From Gnetum montanum (lineage: Eukaryota; Streptophyta; Gnetopsida; Gnetales; Gnetaceae), in contig MNCI01009214.1 in NCBI GenBank assembly GCA_015680685.1, positions 3,344 through 67,343 on the forward strand: a DNA stretch of 64,000 nt, read 5' to 3'. Numbering within the stretch: position 1 is the first letter of the stretch; the number at the start of each line of letters is the position of its first letter. The position numbers and the translations under genes are program-made. This document shows, one piece after another, positions 46,068 to 58,443 of the stretch. The notes below the pieces were generated by a model that was not told where the DNA came from, did not search any database, and worked only from the letters and a program-made list of their open reading frames with translations.

Positions 46068-49000
46068 ATAAAACTGTCTTCTTCTCCACACAAAAGCACT
46101 TCACTGCCTAAGACCAACACTAGAGACAGTTGGCGGTAAAACATACATAACCAAGAACCGCCAATTCCTCAACAATTCAGTGTGGTATATATTCATCACG
46201 ATGAATATATATCTGAATTTACCTTTGTCTTCCATCAAGATGAACAACTACGTTGGAGAGACTTGGAGGGTAACATAGTGTTGCCTCCAGATAGAGTAGC
46301 CCCCAACATGCTCCTTCGTGCCCTTGCACGAATTGGCATGTTGTAATTATATGCTAAGTACGTTGCATGCGATTACAACATGAGGGACTACCATCCCATA
46401 TAAGTGCAACGTCAACAAGACTTGCGGTAGGAGAGTTACCACACATCGTTGAAGGGCAAAGGACCCCATAATGCTTCGCCCATCATAAGAGAAATTAAGG
46501 GTGATGAACCTATCTCAATAGGTTATCCGCAAAATGATGTTCCCCCTCCTAACGATAGTGAGGAGGTAGGGTATCATAACCTTCGCTCTATGATTCACAA
46601 CCCTGGTTCTGATTCCCATGAACACCAAGTGTTCAATGAAGGAACAAAAACACAAGATAAGGGCAAGCATTCTGATCATCATCACGATCGAGGTCGAGAT
46701 CACCGAAGGGAAGGTAGGAAACATCATCATGGTGATGGTTCTCCTTCCTCTTCACCTTCATCACACCATTCACCCTCTCCTTCCACATCTGGACATAGTC
46801 ACAAAGAGCCCAACCGTGAGGATAAGGGTAAGGATAAGAAAAATGAGAACCCTCAATGAGAGAGTCGAGAGCGAGGATGAGGGCACTCTAGGGAATCAAG
46901 GCATGAAAGAAGGGAAAGTAGGGAACAACATAGGCATCATAGACACCATGAGAGGAATGAAAATGAAGAACCCCTACTTGCAACCTGGAGTATGTTAGAT
47001 ATTACGGAGGCTGTTAGAATACCTACAAGGCACCAGAAAGATAGCCGGATCAAGAGACTAGACATGAATAATATCCCACGGTTTGAGGGGGGATACAACG
47101 CTGATCCGTAGAACCACTTACAGGAATTTCATGATGCCTATGCCTTGCAGAATATTGAAAATGAGTGGAAAAAATTAAATTTATTCCCAAGGAAACTCAT
47201 AAAAGAAGCAAAAAGCTAGTACCGGTCCTTAGAACCAGAATCCATTCGAAGGTGGAGTACGATGCTAGAATTATTTAACAATAAATATCAAACGTACTCC
47301 CAAGTGTCCAACTTGAGAAAGTAGATCCAAAGATGGAAGTAGGGTAATCATGAACCCTTGGATGCTACCATGGGCCAATATTATGCATTGCTACATCGTT
47401 GCCTGGGCCATGGTTATGCTCAACGGGATCAACTACGCCATCTTGTAGATGGGCTAAGACATGAAACCAGGAGAACCCTTGGGACATATGCCCAAGGGAG
47501 ATTATTTGAACTTAGGTCCCATGAGGTTCATAGATTGTTGGAGCAAGTAGCTAAGGAAGAAGGAGAGCTACGCAAGAGAGAAAGCACGAAGGAATACAAA
47601 CGTGATCCTTTCCTCCGAAAGAGGGGAGTAAGATTCTATGAGGAGGAGGATGAGTCATCACTCGAAGAGTTGGTGAGTAGGAAAACCTTACCGCTTCAGA
47701 AATTAACAACAGAAGTGTCAGTTAAGGTAGATCAAATGTGGGAATCCTTAGATAGTAGGCTTGAAATAGTCTTAAAAATCATAGAGGAGTCTAAGGGGCG
47801 AAGTAATGACCATGATAAGAAAAAGAAGAGAGATTTGGACCATGCACATAACAAAGGTAAGGGTAAAATAGCTATTACTGAAGAGGTTGTGGATTCAAAT
47901 ACAGACAATGACGGTGGATGTGAGATCTGCCAATATGACCATCCTAAGGGATGTTGCCCAATAATCTCACATCTACAAGAGTCTAGGGTGTATGCACTCA
48001 ACCCAAGACTTAACAAACGACAAGCACCCTGTCGGTTACCTTATCCCCAAAGTAACTCGAGGTAGTTCCACCAACCGTTAACATATTATCCAAGTGGAAC
48101 TCCGCCACAACCTATGGAGTAACACCAGCAGTGGCAATACCCACAGTCATGCGGGATGCCACCGCCGAGACAACAATACCCTTACCAGTAACCAGATCCA
48201 TATGGCTACTACGTGCAACAACCAATTTCTCCAAGTGACTCTATTGGTCACGTGACCCCACAACATGACTACTAAGCTTGGGAGTACTATAAGACTCCTT
48301 CTCCTGGGAGAGACACACCACATGCATACCATCCTTTGAATCCGTCTACCACTCTTACACTGATAGCTCCACTACCACCTGCTCCAACGATGCAAGGGGA
48401 ACTCCCCACTCAACCATAGCAACACAATGCTACAAGAGTAGTAAACCTTCAACCCACTGTTGGTTCTGACAATCGTACAAGGAGAAGACCTTTCTTTAGA
48501 ACCAATAGTCCAAACAAGCTCTCACAACCACAAGCGGTTGAGCCTCTGAATGTTCCTCCATCAAATAAGTCTTCGGAGCTTCCTTCAAACCAACAATAGA
48601 GCTCAATGCATACGGTGATGTTAACACATACTGTCACTAACTAGATAAAGGTGGGCCACCTTCCCAGGAAATTGTCTAATCTTGGAAGTCCCTTAATCCA
48701 CCTCCAAGTCACTGGGAATGAACCACGTAAATCTCTTCTTGACTCAGGTTCTGTTGTCAACTTGATATCGCAAGAAATGTATAAAGCTTGGAACCTACCT
48801 TCAGTAAAGAAGAGAAATATTCGCTTAGAGTTGGCTAACCAGTCCATCACTATTCCCTTAGGATTGGTGGAGGACATCGTTACTACTATGTGTGGTTGGT
48901 CACACCCACCTGATTTCCTAGTGATACAAGTCAACTATGACAAGGGGGACTTCCAAATAATAATGGGAAGGGCATGGTTGAGTACTGTGAATGCATGCCT

Positions 49001-49418
49001 AGGAATCTATGATCTTTCCTTGGAAATATCTAAGGAAAACACTTATGGAAAGATAGAGAAGAAGAAGGTTCCATGCATGACATATAGTGATATAGAGAGT
49101 GATAGCATATAGGAGCATTCAACATCTCCTGCATGCAACCGGTGTGCCTAGGAAGTAAACATAAAAAAGTGCCTATATGTAGCAACCACACAATAAGAGA
49201 AAACCCAGTGGTTGATAGCTAATCAAGAGAGAAACTCATCAATATGCATGGAACTAGCTGGGGGATCAACTTGCACCCACGAAGAAAGCATAGATGCACT
49301 GGAGCAAGAGTGTCACCAACTTCCAACCCTTAATCTGAAACCACCAATCGAGGGAAGTTGGAAACTCTTAGAAAATCCAAATGAATACTTCAATAGGAGA
49401 ATACTAGTCTGTGTGTAA
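46068..49418 (+). pseudogene. A3 gag-protease polyprotein: one frame, stops only
   Basis: Frame 3 is continuous in register from about 46068 to 49418 (about 1117 codons) without a frameshift. The expected start codon reads ATA, so the start is lost. Open parts are 46449-46859, 47358-48065, 48651-49112 and 49212-49418. The Ser/His-rich stretch is near residue 220. The gag core is at about residues 310-500 (LDMNNIPRFEGG, MLELFNNKYQTYS). The zinc knuckle C-x2-C-x3-H-x4-C is intact at residue 618 (47919). The Pro/Gln-rich linker follows. The retropepsin is at about 870-975, with D-S-G at residue 892 (48741) and IMGRAWL near 966. A Cys segment follows. This is the best-preserved protease of the family. 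It would make particle proteins and process them. The stop at 46428 is shared with A2 and A4. Confidence 0.88.
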
Positions 49419-49518
49419 CCAACCAACCCTTATCATGAATCTAGAATGGTCTATGCACATAGCACATTTGAGAGAGGATGATCTCACTCACTATTTCAGA
49501 TCTCTCCCTTCCAATTCA

Positions 49519-51354
49519 GTCATGGGGGAGATGGCCACCTATGCTAAGAATTTGAGGCCCTCAGTTCTTTTTAAATTTTTGTTTTACAGATTTTTGTTTT
49601 ACACATTTTTTTTTACAAATTTCTTTAACTTTTCTTATTTTTGTTTTACAACATCATTTATACTTTTTCATTTCTTTGTATGTTTGATTACTTTGTTGAT
49701 TTGTCACTTAATAAGTGCTCCGAAGATTGTATGAACTGTATTCCATTGATTGCTAATGTTTGGTTTTTACTTTTAAGTTATGATATCGATACTAAGGTAT
49801 GGTTCTTTTAATATAGTAGGCAATGAGTCCACATCATCCACATATCCATAAATTTCTATGGTCTCTCTTGGCTTGGAATTGTACAGTCACCTTTTTCAAT
49901 AATAAGAACTATCAACGAATCGTTGACTAGGTATTTCTCAAACTAAGGAAGGACTCAAGGATTGAAAAGGGTGTGACTTCAAGGGGATTTGATGCTTTTG
50001 TGTTGGGCATTTTCTTGGGTGCCTGGATGTTTTCTTCTTGAGTTTTCTTACTATTCCAACGTTGCCGCATTATTGGAAAGTTAAGCAAATAAAAATAATA
50101 AGTCTTTGCATGGTGTGGTTCTCATGCAAAAACACAAAAAAAAAAAAACAAANCATGTTCCTCTAACTAAGGCCCTTCTCGCTTCCTACTCTCTCCTCCT
50201 TCGTTTCGTCGGAATGGTGGTGGCTCTGTGGTGAAGGCATTCTTGTTACTTTGGGTGGATGGATTGGCCAAATGTATTAATGTGAAGTCATTGGATGTGG
50301 TTTGGTTGAGGCTGAATTTGGAATGGGATCTACTAAGTCACATTAACCATTAATACACAAGGGGCTGTACACCACCTTGTTCTTGAGATTTCATTCCATT
50401 CTCTTCTTTTCATCCTTATTTTTCCATTTATCACCTCATTGCTGGTTGTATCAGTAGTCCATACTTTGGTGGATGCATTGTTTTCTTTTTGGTAAACTCT
50501 TGTGGTTAAGACTTTAACTCTTGTTTCCAAATGACATTCTTAGAGCCTACGGACTCTTTGAATGTGGGGATTGTTAGGGCATTAAGGGCATGAGCCTGCT
50601 TTGGGGAGGACCCATTGGCATTCCTATTTGGTGCATTCATTAATTTATTTCCCTTAAACATTTATGCAATCACCAATTATGTTGTTCATTTCAATCTTTG
50701 ACATCCATTTTATCGACGTTGCCGTTGTCTCTTTTTCTTCATCCTTCTTATTCCTTCTCTTTTTCCATTCTACCACTACTGGAGGTTCGCTTTGAGTCAT
50801 GGGGGTCTTGGTCTAATTTTTTCAATTTTTCTCTTAACCCCTACACCTCGGGTAGTCACCAGTATTATATCTCCAGATCCATATCAGCCATATCACAACT
50901 CAGCCAATGGACCTTACACCGAAGCAAGGTATCAATTGCATTATGATTCATTTATCCTTGCTAATATTAGACTGTGTTGTGTGTGCAGATGATAATCATA
51001 CAACAATGGATTGGATCTAGAGGAAACACTTGAAATGGATTGGTGTTTAAGTAGTTATGCAAGGGACAGGATTGATGATATGCTTATGGATGGACAACGA
51101 AAGGTGCAATCTTGGCGTTGGCAGTAGCAAACTTTTTCTTTTCTCTCTTTTCTCTTTTCTCTCTCAATTGCCAAATAAGGCTGGATGTCAATTATGTATA
51201 GTGTTCACTCTTGTTGTCATGAACACTAAGTTTTTTGATGTATTGTAATGATGATCCATTCACATGTCACCTCATTCACCATTAGTTCCATTCAAGTCAA
51301 TAATCCCATACCTTCCCAATATTTTGTAAGGAACTTGAGGATGAGTTTTCATTC
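49519..51354 (+). other. A3 noncoding tail
   Basis: It contains AGTCATGGGGGAGATGG at 49518-49534, the T-rich minisatellite at about 49570-49650, the hairpin at 50357-50380, block 2 at 50576-50620, and a second motif (AGTCATGGGGGTCTTGG) at 50795-50811. Block 1 is missing because the assembly has an N at 50153, with roughly 80 bp absent relative to A2 and A4. Confidence 0.75.
50153..50153. other. Assembly gap base within A3 tail
   Basis: A single N after an A-run. Block 1 and its surroundings, present in A2 and A4, are absent precisely here, so this is probably a collapsed gap and not a biological deletion. Confidence 0.7.
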
Positions 51355-51367
51355 AGTCATGGGGGTA
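51355..51367 (+). promoter_or_regulatory. Polypurine tract of A3
   Basis: AGTCATGGGGGTA directly precedes the 3' LTR start. Confidence 0.75.
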
Positions 51368-52146
51368 TGATGGGATGCGATATCACATAGGCCGCTATAT
51401 CGCGTATGGGATATCGCAGCGCAGTGCCAGTTCTATAAATAAGAGGTGGCTCCCCCTTGTTTCTCCATCTAGATCTAGACCCTTAGTGAAACTCTCGCAG
51501 TTTTACCATTCCAGAGAGAGAATAATTTCCATGTGACCGCAGTAAGAGTCTCAAAGTGAACGGATCTTTATTCAATCAAATTCTACTTGAGCACACATTT
51601 GTGTACGGAAATAAAGATGAACTTTCTGATAAACCTTGTAGTGCATGGACTAAGCTAATTAGGATTTAATTAATGTTAAATGCTTAATGATTTCTTAGAT
51701 AATTAATCCCTCTCAACCCTCAACTCCTAGTTAAGTGCATTCAGTACGACCTCTTCGAGCATGTGTGCTACGCTTGGTAACCTAGTAACGAATAGTGTTT
51801 AATAATCCTAGTAGCGTTCCATTGGTTCAGGGTGTGTATAGCAAGTGGGAACGGATACTGATGCTGGGACGATTAAAGCTTAGTTAGTGAAAGTAGTTAC
51901 TTAGTCTCTTCACCCTTTCCTCTCTTAGCATAGGCGATAAAATTATAAAAGACATAGAAATCATATCCCTTAGACTTACTTAACCATACAACTGTGATAA
52001 TATAAGTAAGTCTGGGAAGACAACGATTGATTAACCTTAAGTATTCCATAAGGCGCGTAAGCACTTAGTCCTTGGAGTTTGACCGGATCACGTGTGTAAC
52101 GCTTGTATTTATATGGTTGAGTGTAGGGGTACCTTACCACTCATCA
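51368..52146 (+). repeat. A3 3' LTR
   Basis: 779 bp. The palindrome array is shorter (about 60 bp) than in its 5' partner (about 85 bp). TATAAAT is present near 51433-51440. It ends CATCA, followed by the target duplication TAAGT. Confidence 0.9.
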
Positions 52147-52151
52147 TAAGT

Positions 52152-53110
52152 CATAAGAATTATTTTTTCTTTCTACTCTTGCACCACTTATTAGAATCAT
52201 CATTCAAACTCAAAAGAAATTAGCATTGCATGATAAAGGAAAAGAGAAAGAACCAAAAACTAAGCAACCTACTCAGAACAAAAATAAGGTCTTATTTCAA
52301 ACTACATTAAACACAAATCCTCTTGCTTCTAACACCATATAAATTTCTCTTAAATTAGACTTAGTTTCTCTAACATAAACTACCAAAGGTGTAACTCATG
52401 GAGATAAAACCTTATCTTAAATCATGATGGCAAGGAAATCGAAGGGGAGAAATTTCTGTATTTGATCTCATCTCAACATTCAAGGAGCATTTTTTGGTAC
52501 TAGAGGAGCTCCTTAAATTCATCATAGTGCTAATAAACATTTAGCCTCATGCCAAAGAAATCTCATTAGTAATAAAAGCTCCTCAATGTGAGGTTGATTA
52601 TTTGGATTTCAAAGAGAAGAATATTAGGGCTCATCTTGCAATGGCTCTTATGTGCTAGTTGACCATCTACATCATGATTCAGATCATGGCTGATATGGAA
52701 CTATCTTTGGTTCATGTAGATGAAGGCTATAGATCCAACATCATCTTATGGGTTATAATTGGGCATCTCATCCTCAAAAAATAGGTCACATAATCTAATT
52801 ATGAATCCTTTTTTATTTCATTTAGTGGGGTTAGAGTAGAAATCATAGGGGTAATAAAATTTTCATTTTTAGTAGGAAGTTGCATTATAGCTAAGGCTAT
52901 GTTTATTGTCATTAGAAATTACTCTAGCATTAATGCTATTCTAGGTATACCTTGGTTAGCCAATGTATCAAGAGATATACTTTTCATGCAAGAATAGGGA
53001 AGTAGTTATACACAAAAATCCTAAAGTACTCACTATTTTCCATCTTGATGTCCTCAAAGAAATTAGCCTACGATTCCAACCTATAAAGGTAGGATAAACT
53101 TAATCAATTG
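52152..53110 (+). pseudogene. Element E protease segment, decayed
   Basis: The internal region of E continues after A3. A Lys-rich stretch (KGKEKEPKTKQ) at about 52235 is followed by a degraded frame. VHVDEGYRSNIIL near 52710-52745 matches VHVDDGEATNVIP of element D at the protease active site. FLVGSCIIAKAMFIVIRNYSS and AILGIPWLANV (about 52870-52970) match its second half (LILGRPWL). The retropepsin would mature the gag. Stops and frameshifts are present. No RT follows. Confidence 0.6.
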
Positions 53111-54560
53111 AAAAAACCAATTAGCCTAATACTAGTTTTCCTTGATCATCTAATGCATATGAGTTTGTAAACCTAGATTCTAGAGAAGTAGACATCATTT
53201 TGAGTTTTCCAAAAGAATAAAAATTAGGTCACACACTAGAAAAGCCATTGCTAAAGCATAGCTACTATGAGAATTGCATCTTCTTTTATGTTGTTTTTCA
53301 TTCATCTCTTATTTAGCTTTTACATGCATTTTTTATCTTTAATAATTTTAGCAATTTATGTTATTTTGTTACTTAATTTTATTATCTAGTCATATTTAGC
53401 GCTTTTGTAGCTTAGTTTTTTTTATGCTTTACTTTTATTACTTAGCACTTCTTTTAATTGCATTTACACCTTTATTTTGATTAACAATTGTTTCAATTTT
53501 TCTTTAGAAAAACTAAAAAATATAAAGATCTTAAAAATTAAAAAATATAAAATGTAAAAATAAAAAATTACAAAACCATAAACATATAAAATATATAAAG
53601 TCCATGAACAAGAATAGTACCTGTATCATAACCAATGTTCATGTGAATGTACATCATAGGTACATACCATCATTAATAAAAATACATAACATATAAAAAA
53701 ATACAAAATTAAAACATAACATGGCCCATCATCCCAATCTAACAATACCTCTCATTTTGTACTCTTGGTCACTTATGCCCAAACCATGGTGAGAAAAATC
53801 TTCTTGACTATTCCACATTCTCTCCATCCTTACCCTCATTGTTAAGCTCTTAGTACATCTAAACTTGTCAAAGAAAAAATAAAAATATTCAAACACTGAT
53901 AAAAATATATAAAAATACAAAAATAAATAAATAAACATGAAAAAAATACATAAATTAAAAAATTAAGATAAAAATAAAATAAATATTAAAATTAACTAAC
54001 TTAATTCATTGTTTCTTACCCAAGGGTGCATCACTAGGACTTGATCCACCATCTTTTTGTTCCATCACTATTGCATCTTGCTCATACTCATTCTTGAACT
54101 TTTGAGTTGTTTTCTCTAAAGTAAGAAATGTAAACTCAAGTCTTCTAGGTTTACATTTGATATCTATAGTAAGAAAAAATCATCCACACTAGCCTTTCTC
54201 TTAGTCTTGCTATCCTCCTCCTCTTCTATTGAACTTGGTACCTATTTCTCTTTCTCCTTGTACTATACTATAATAGAATCCTCAAAAAGTTTCAACATAT
54301 CATGGACGCCCATCATTTCTATCAAGAAATATTTAATCCTCTTGGAAATTCTCTTGTTCTTAACCTAGTTTATAAGAAATAGGGCTTGTTTGTTATAAAA
54401 CAATTTGTTCCTTTCTTATTGACATTTCTAGTACTCCCATGTTGTGCAGCTGTCCTTTAATCTAGTGCTTAGCCTCTTCATAGTTAACAACTTACATTGT
54501 TGGATAGTATGGGAAGCCACTAAAGAATCATGAAAATAATGTAATTTATAATAGGAAGAA
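53111..54560 (+). other. Element E noncoding tail
   Basis: AT-rich, with strings of AAAATA-type repeats (53510-53950). On the minus strand 54330-54010 is relatively free of stops and reads an acidic/basic segment (SSIEEEEDSKTKRKASVDD), which could be a decayed antisense ORF. I cannot name it. No RT or integrase motif was found. Confidence 0.45.
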
Positions 54561-56686
54561 GCTCTAGGGTTGTGGTGTACCTATTGTATCCTCTTTTTCA
54601 GTTTCATAATAATTAAGACAAGTGTGGTTTCGACATTATCTTATTTAAGTTTAAATATCAAAATGACCCAAAAATGTTGCCAAAAGATACATTCCAACCT
54701 TTAGAGGCCTCCAAGTATCATTTTAGCTCATAATCCAATGTGTGAACATTAATTTCACTATCCTTGAAAAATTCAAAAAGTGAAATTTTTTCTAAGTCCT
54801 ATAGGTGATGTTTACATGGATGTAGTATCAATGTCATCCCTAGACCATAATCTCTATATCACCATAATCAAAGACACTTTTAGGATTCCATTCCAACTCC
54901 ATGGGATCCTAAATGACTCATCTACATTAGTTTCAGCATAATAAGCTTCCATTTTTTAGCAATTTTGGCAAGTTCACCTTGGACTAAGAAAAGGAAATCT
55001 TTTTCGTGGGCGATGTTGATGCTAATGCTAGTGTGTTAGCATTAGTGACACCACCAACGTTACTTGTAGAAAAAACATAAAAAAAACCATATTTAGTAGC
55101 ATTTTGGGCTTTTATATGCTCTTGATGATGGCCCCTAATCATCCCCAAGGGAATAGATATCAATTTGGGTAGCATTTGAAAATGCAAAATAAGTTGTGTT
55201 TACTATCTGATGCTCTAGTGACACTAAAGCGCAAGCTAGCATTAGCATCAGTGTCACTTACTAAAACATCCTTAAAAATTCCATCTTCAATAGTAATTCA
55301 AGCTTTTACAGGTTCTTTATGATGGTCCTTAATCATCTCTAAGAGAATGGACATCACTTTAGGTAATTTGTGTAGTGTTTGGAGGCCCAAAATGAGGTGT
55401 TTTGGATAAGTTATGCTTCAATGATGTTAGCATTTAGCACAAGTTTTTCTTCTCACCTAAAACTTTTTCTAAGCATGGATAGGTGATGGAAACATACACA
55501 TGTAGCATCAATGTTAACATCATTGCATCAACATAACCTATCTTAGAGAAATTTTAAGCATGTGTCATAACTTTTTCTCTCAACTTGAAAATTTTTCTAT
55601 GTATGGATAGGTAATGTGGACATGCACATGCAACATCAATGTCACTTAGTGATGCTAGGATCCATGTAAACATCACTTGGCAATGTGAGTGTTTATGTTA
55701 GCATCACCTACATTAGTTAAATCTTTATTAGCATTATCAATCTACACTTCCAACTTTTAGTTTCTAAAAATGAACTTTGAGTTAAATACACTTAACTTTG
55801 GGGCTGAATTTGGAAACCCTAGATCTATAAATACTACATAAAAACTTAAAATTGAGACTAATGTTTTAAGATCTAGAGCACTTTTTCAAATTTTAAGAGA
55901 CCAAAAGAATAAACATATACACTTCAATCATTCTCCATATGCTCTGTGGCCATCACAACTCTATCTAGTAGTTTGTGAGCTCATTCCAACATCATCATTA
56001 GTTTGATAGCTCTCATATCACTATCCCAAAGTTATAATTTTTTTAGCTTTAGTTCCACTTACTAGACACTTAGCTAAAAAAACCCTACTTTGGCTTTAAA
56101 TCAATTCTAGATCATGCTTGAGGCTTTTATACTCATATATTCATTATCCAAAGGTTTAATGTCAGCACTAAAACCTTTGTTTTCTCACAAATTAAGCTTC
56201 TATTGTTAGTATTATTTCCCTTGTATTTTTCATCACCACTTGTAGCTTTCGCTTTTCCTAGGAGGTGAACATTTCACATTTATTTAATCAAGCATTTCTA
56301 TTATTAGGGAAGGGAATTGAGATCATTTATTACATATTAAGTTTTCTATTGTTTTGTGCTATTTTATTCATTTTTTCTTGTTTAAATTTTATTGTACATT
56401 ACTCATAGTTCTACCTCTATACTTAGTTGTTATTTGCCTCGACTATGGTTTTTCAGTTTTCTCACTTAGACTTAGTATTTTTCATTACTTTTCTTGAGAT
56501 TTCTAGCTTGTGGATGGTAGCCTAACCCCACATATGATTGGACATTCATGCCATGTTATGTCATAATCATTGACTTAAAGAAGATTATATCAAATGAAAG
56601 ACTATTTATAGTTGTGATTTAGGTATTTTACACTTAATTCATAGAGTTTTTTTATGAGTTTAGAAAAGAATAATTTTGTAGGAACA
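54560..56686 (+). repeat. Element E second LTR
   Basis: It is related to 40560-42490. The 200-bp-type units near 55105 and 55312 share GGCTTTTATATGCTC-like openings and GTGTCACT/AGTGACAC dyads. The last 500 bp align well with the first copy. The left border is uncertain; AGCTCTAGGGTTG near 54560-54575 could be the junction. Confidence 0.5.
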
Positions 56687-57327
56687 TTTTTGATACTGGA
56701 AGAAGGACTAATAGGTTTTTCTAATATTGCAATCCTATTTCCTAGAAGCCTATAGGTTCTTTTTAGTACTTAGAATTTTTCAAAATTTCACCACTTTTAC
56801 TTAGTTTATTTTCTACTTTACACTTGATTTGTTTCTATGTATAGAAGACACTCATTGATACCATGTTACGAAGGTTTTGACCCCTCTCATGCTTTCCTAA
56901 TTTATAGATTCATGTATATACATAAGACATAGGTTCTCACAAAGCCCATGAATCAACATAATTACAATGTCATATGCACAAAGAGGGAACTAAGCATTTC
57001 TCTCTTCAAAAGTGATCTAAGAAGGGTGACAACCTATGATGTAGCCAATGATATAGAACCTTTACTACATAATTCAAATCATATAATTAAGTTTAACTAG
57101 TCTAAGTAGGACATGTTGGAAAAGTACCTAACTATTGAGGATGAGACTCAAAAAATAACTAGTAAGGAAATTCAAAAAAAGATAGGCTATTAAGGATCAT
57201 CTCATAGATATTCCAATATCAACTTTAGTAGTGGGAATTATCAATTTTGCAATTAACAAAGTGAGGGTAATGGCATCAACATTCATGATGAAGAAGAAGA
57301 AGAGAATCTTCACTTGTGGATGTCTAC
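56687..57327 (+). pseudogene. Second element E internal region: leader and gag start, truncated by A4
   Basis: The primer-site-like TTTTTGATACTGGAAG is followed by a leader and a region matching 42830-43150, including an NINFSSG-type stretch against NNFNINL. It carries stops and is cut at 57327 by A4. Its continuation should lie beyond the window after the A4 3' LTR. Confidence 0.5.
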
Positions 57328-58300
57328 TGATGGGACGTGATATTGCATCCCTCATGATATCATGTACGTGATATCGCGTCTTCCCCTGCGATATCGCGTA
57401 CGTGATATTGCGGTGTGCCATCATATCTATAAATAAGAGGCGGCTTCCGCTTATTTCCTCATCCTATGCTAGAAGTAGGAAAACTTTGGCAGATTGATCA
57501 CTCCAGAGATAGAATATTTTCCATGTGCCCACAGTAGGAGTCCTAGAAGTGAACGGATCTTTATTCGAGAAACATTGTACCTGCACGCAAGTTGTGTACG
57601 GCAATAAAGACGAGCTTCTTGGATAAACCTTGCAGTGCATGGAATAGGATTTTATTATCTATTATTTCCTACATGTTATTTATTACCTGCAGTAGCATGG
57701 AATGAGTACGACTTGATTACGAGCATTTAACGATGTGTACATATAATCAAGGAATGGATGCTCATCGCAATTAGATTCTCTCTCACCCTTATCTCCTAGT
57801 AACGTGGGATGAGTACGACTTGATTACGAGCATTTACAGATGTGTATGGATAGTCAAGGAATAGATGCTGATCACGCTTAGGCTAGTTAAGTGCCTTAGT
57901 ATGACCACTTCGAGCACATGCATTACATGTGGTGATCCCAGTAACGATTAGCGTTTGGTAGCCATGGTTGCATAGGTTCAGGGTGTGTATGGTAAGTGGG
58001 AACGGATGCTGACGCTAGGTAATTTAGACTTAGTGCATTAGCTAGAGTTAGTACTTAGGTTCTCAACCCTTTCCTCATTAGTATAGAAGACATAAAACAT
58101 AAAAACCATAAAAATCATGTACCTCAGACTTGCTTAACCATACACCGTGGAAACTACAAGTAAGTCTGGGAAGACAACAAATAATTAACCCTAAGTGTTC
58201 CATGGGGCGCATAGGCATTTAGTCTACGGAGTTCGACCATATCGTGCGTGCTATGCTTGTATTCGTATGGTTGAGTGTAGGGGTATCTTGCCAGTCATCA
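57328..58300 (+). repeat. A4 5' LTR
   Basis: The palindrome array is at 57328-57427, about 62 bp shorter than in the 3' LTR of the same element. TATAAAT is at 57428-57434. The doubled segment starts near 57704 and 57810 (GAGTACGACTTGATTACGAG in both). It ends AGTCATCA and is followed by the primer site. Confidence 0.9.
57428..57434 (+). promoter_or_regulatory. TATA box of A4 5' LTR
   Basis: TATAAAT, at the end of the palindrome array, followed by AAGAGGCGGC. This spacing is as in A2. Confidence 0.65.
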
Positions 58301-58322
58301 TTGGCGATGTTGTTGGGACTAA
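58301..58322 (+). promoter_or_regulatory. Primer-binding site of A4 (tRNA-Asp type)
   Basis: TTGGCGATGTTGTTGGGACT directly after the LTR. Confidence 0.7.
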
Positions 58323-58443
58323 GTGTTTGTGCGCTGAATAGAACATAAAGGATATCACTCACATCGTTGGGAGCCTAAACGAACCTTTGGGTTAATTAAT
58401 TAAACAAGAATTTATGTAACGGTGAAATAGAACACCAATAGAA

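Larger units (their letters stand above)
45146..52146 (+). mobile_element. Element A3: complete family A element, shorter-LTR subfamily
   Basis: 7001 bp with LTRs at 45146-45927 (782 bp) and 51368-52146 (779 bp), TGATG...CATCA ends and target duplication TAAGT. The internal part has a gag-protease frame, the 15-bp minisatellite and the conserved tail. It differs from A2 and A4 by lacking the doubled 67-bp segment in the LTR, and its gag keeps an intact zinc knuckle. No RT or integrase is present. It is inserted in the internal region of E. Confidence 0.92.
40560..57327 (+). mobile_element. Element E: LTR-internal-LTR-internal arrangement of a gag-protease element
   Basis: Two related LTR-like blocks (about 40560-42490 and 54560-56686) are each followed by a primer-site-like motif of D type and by the same gag N-terminal region (42830-43150 matches 57040-57310). 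The first internal region holds gag, then a protease after the A3 insertion, with no RT or integrase seen. The second internal region is cut short by A4. E therefore looks like a tandem produced by LTR recombination, or two related neighbours. The left ends of the LTRs are uncertain by about 100 bp or more. Confidence 0.55.

Noticed and set aside
53729-53938. Minus-strand Phe/Tyr-rich frame in the element E tail
   Set aside because: The N-terminal part translates an AT-rich simple repeat, with no homology or conservation visible.
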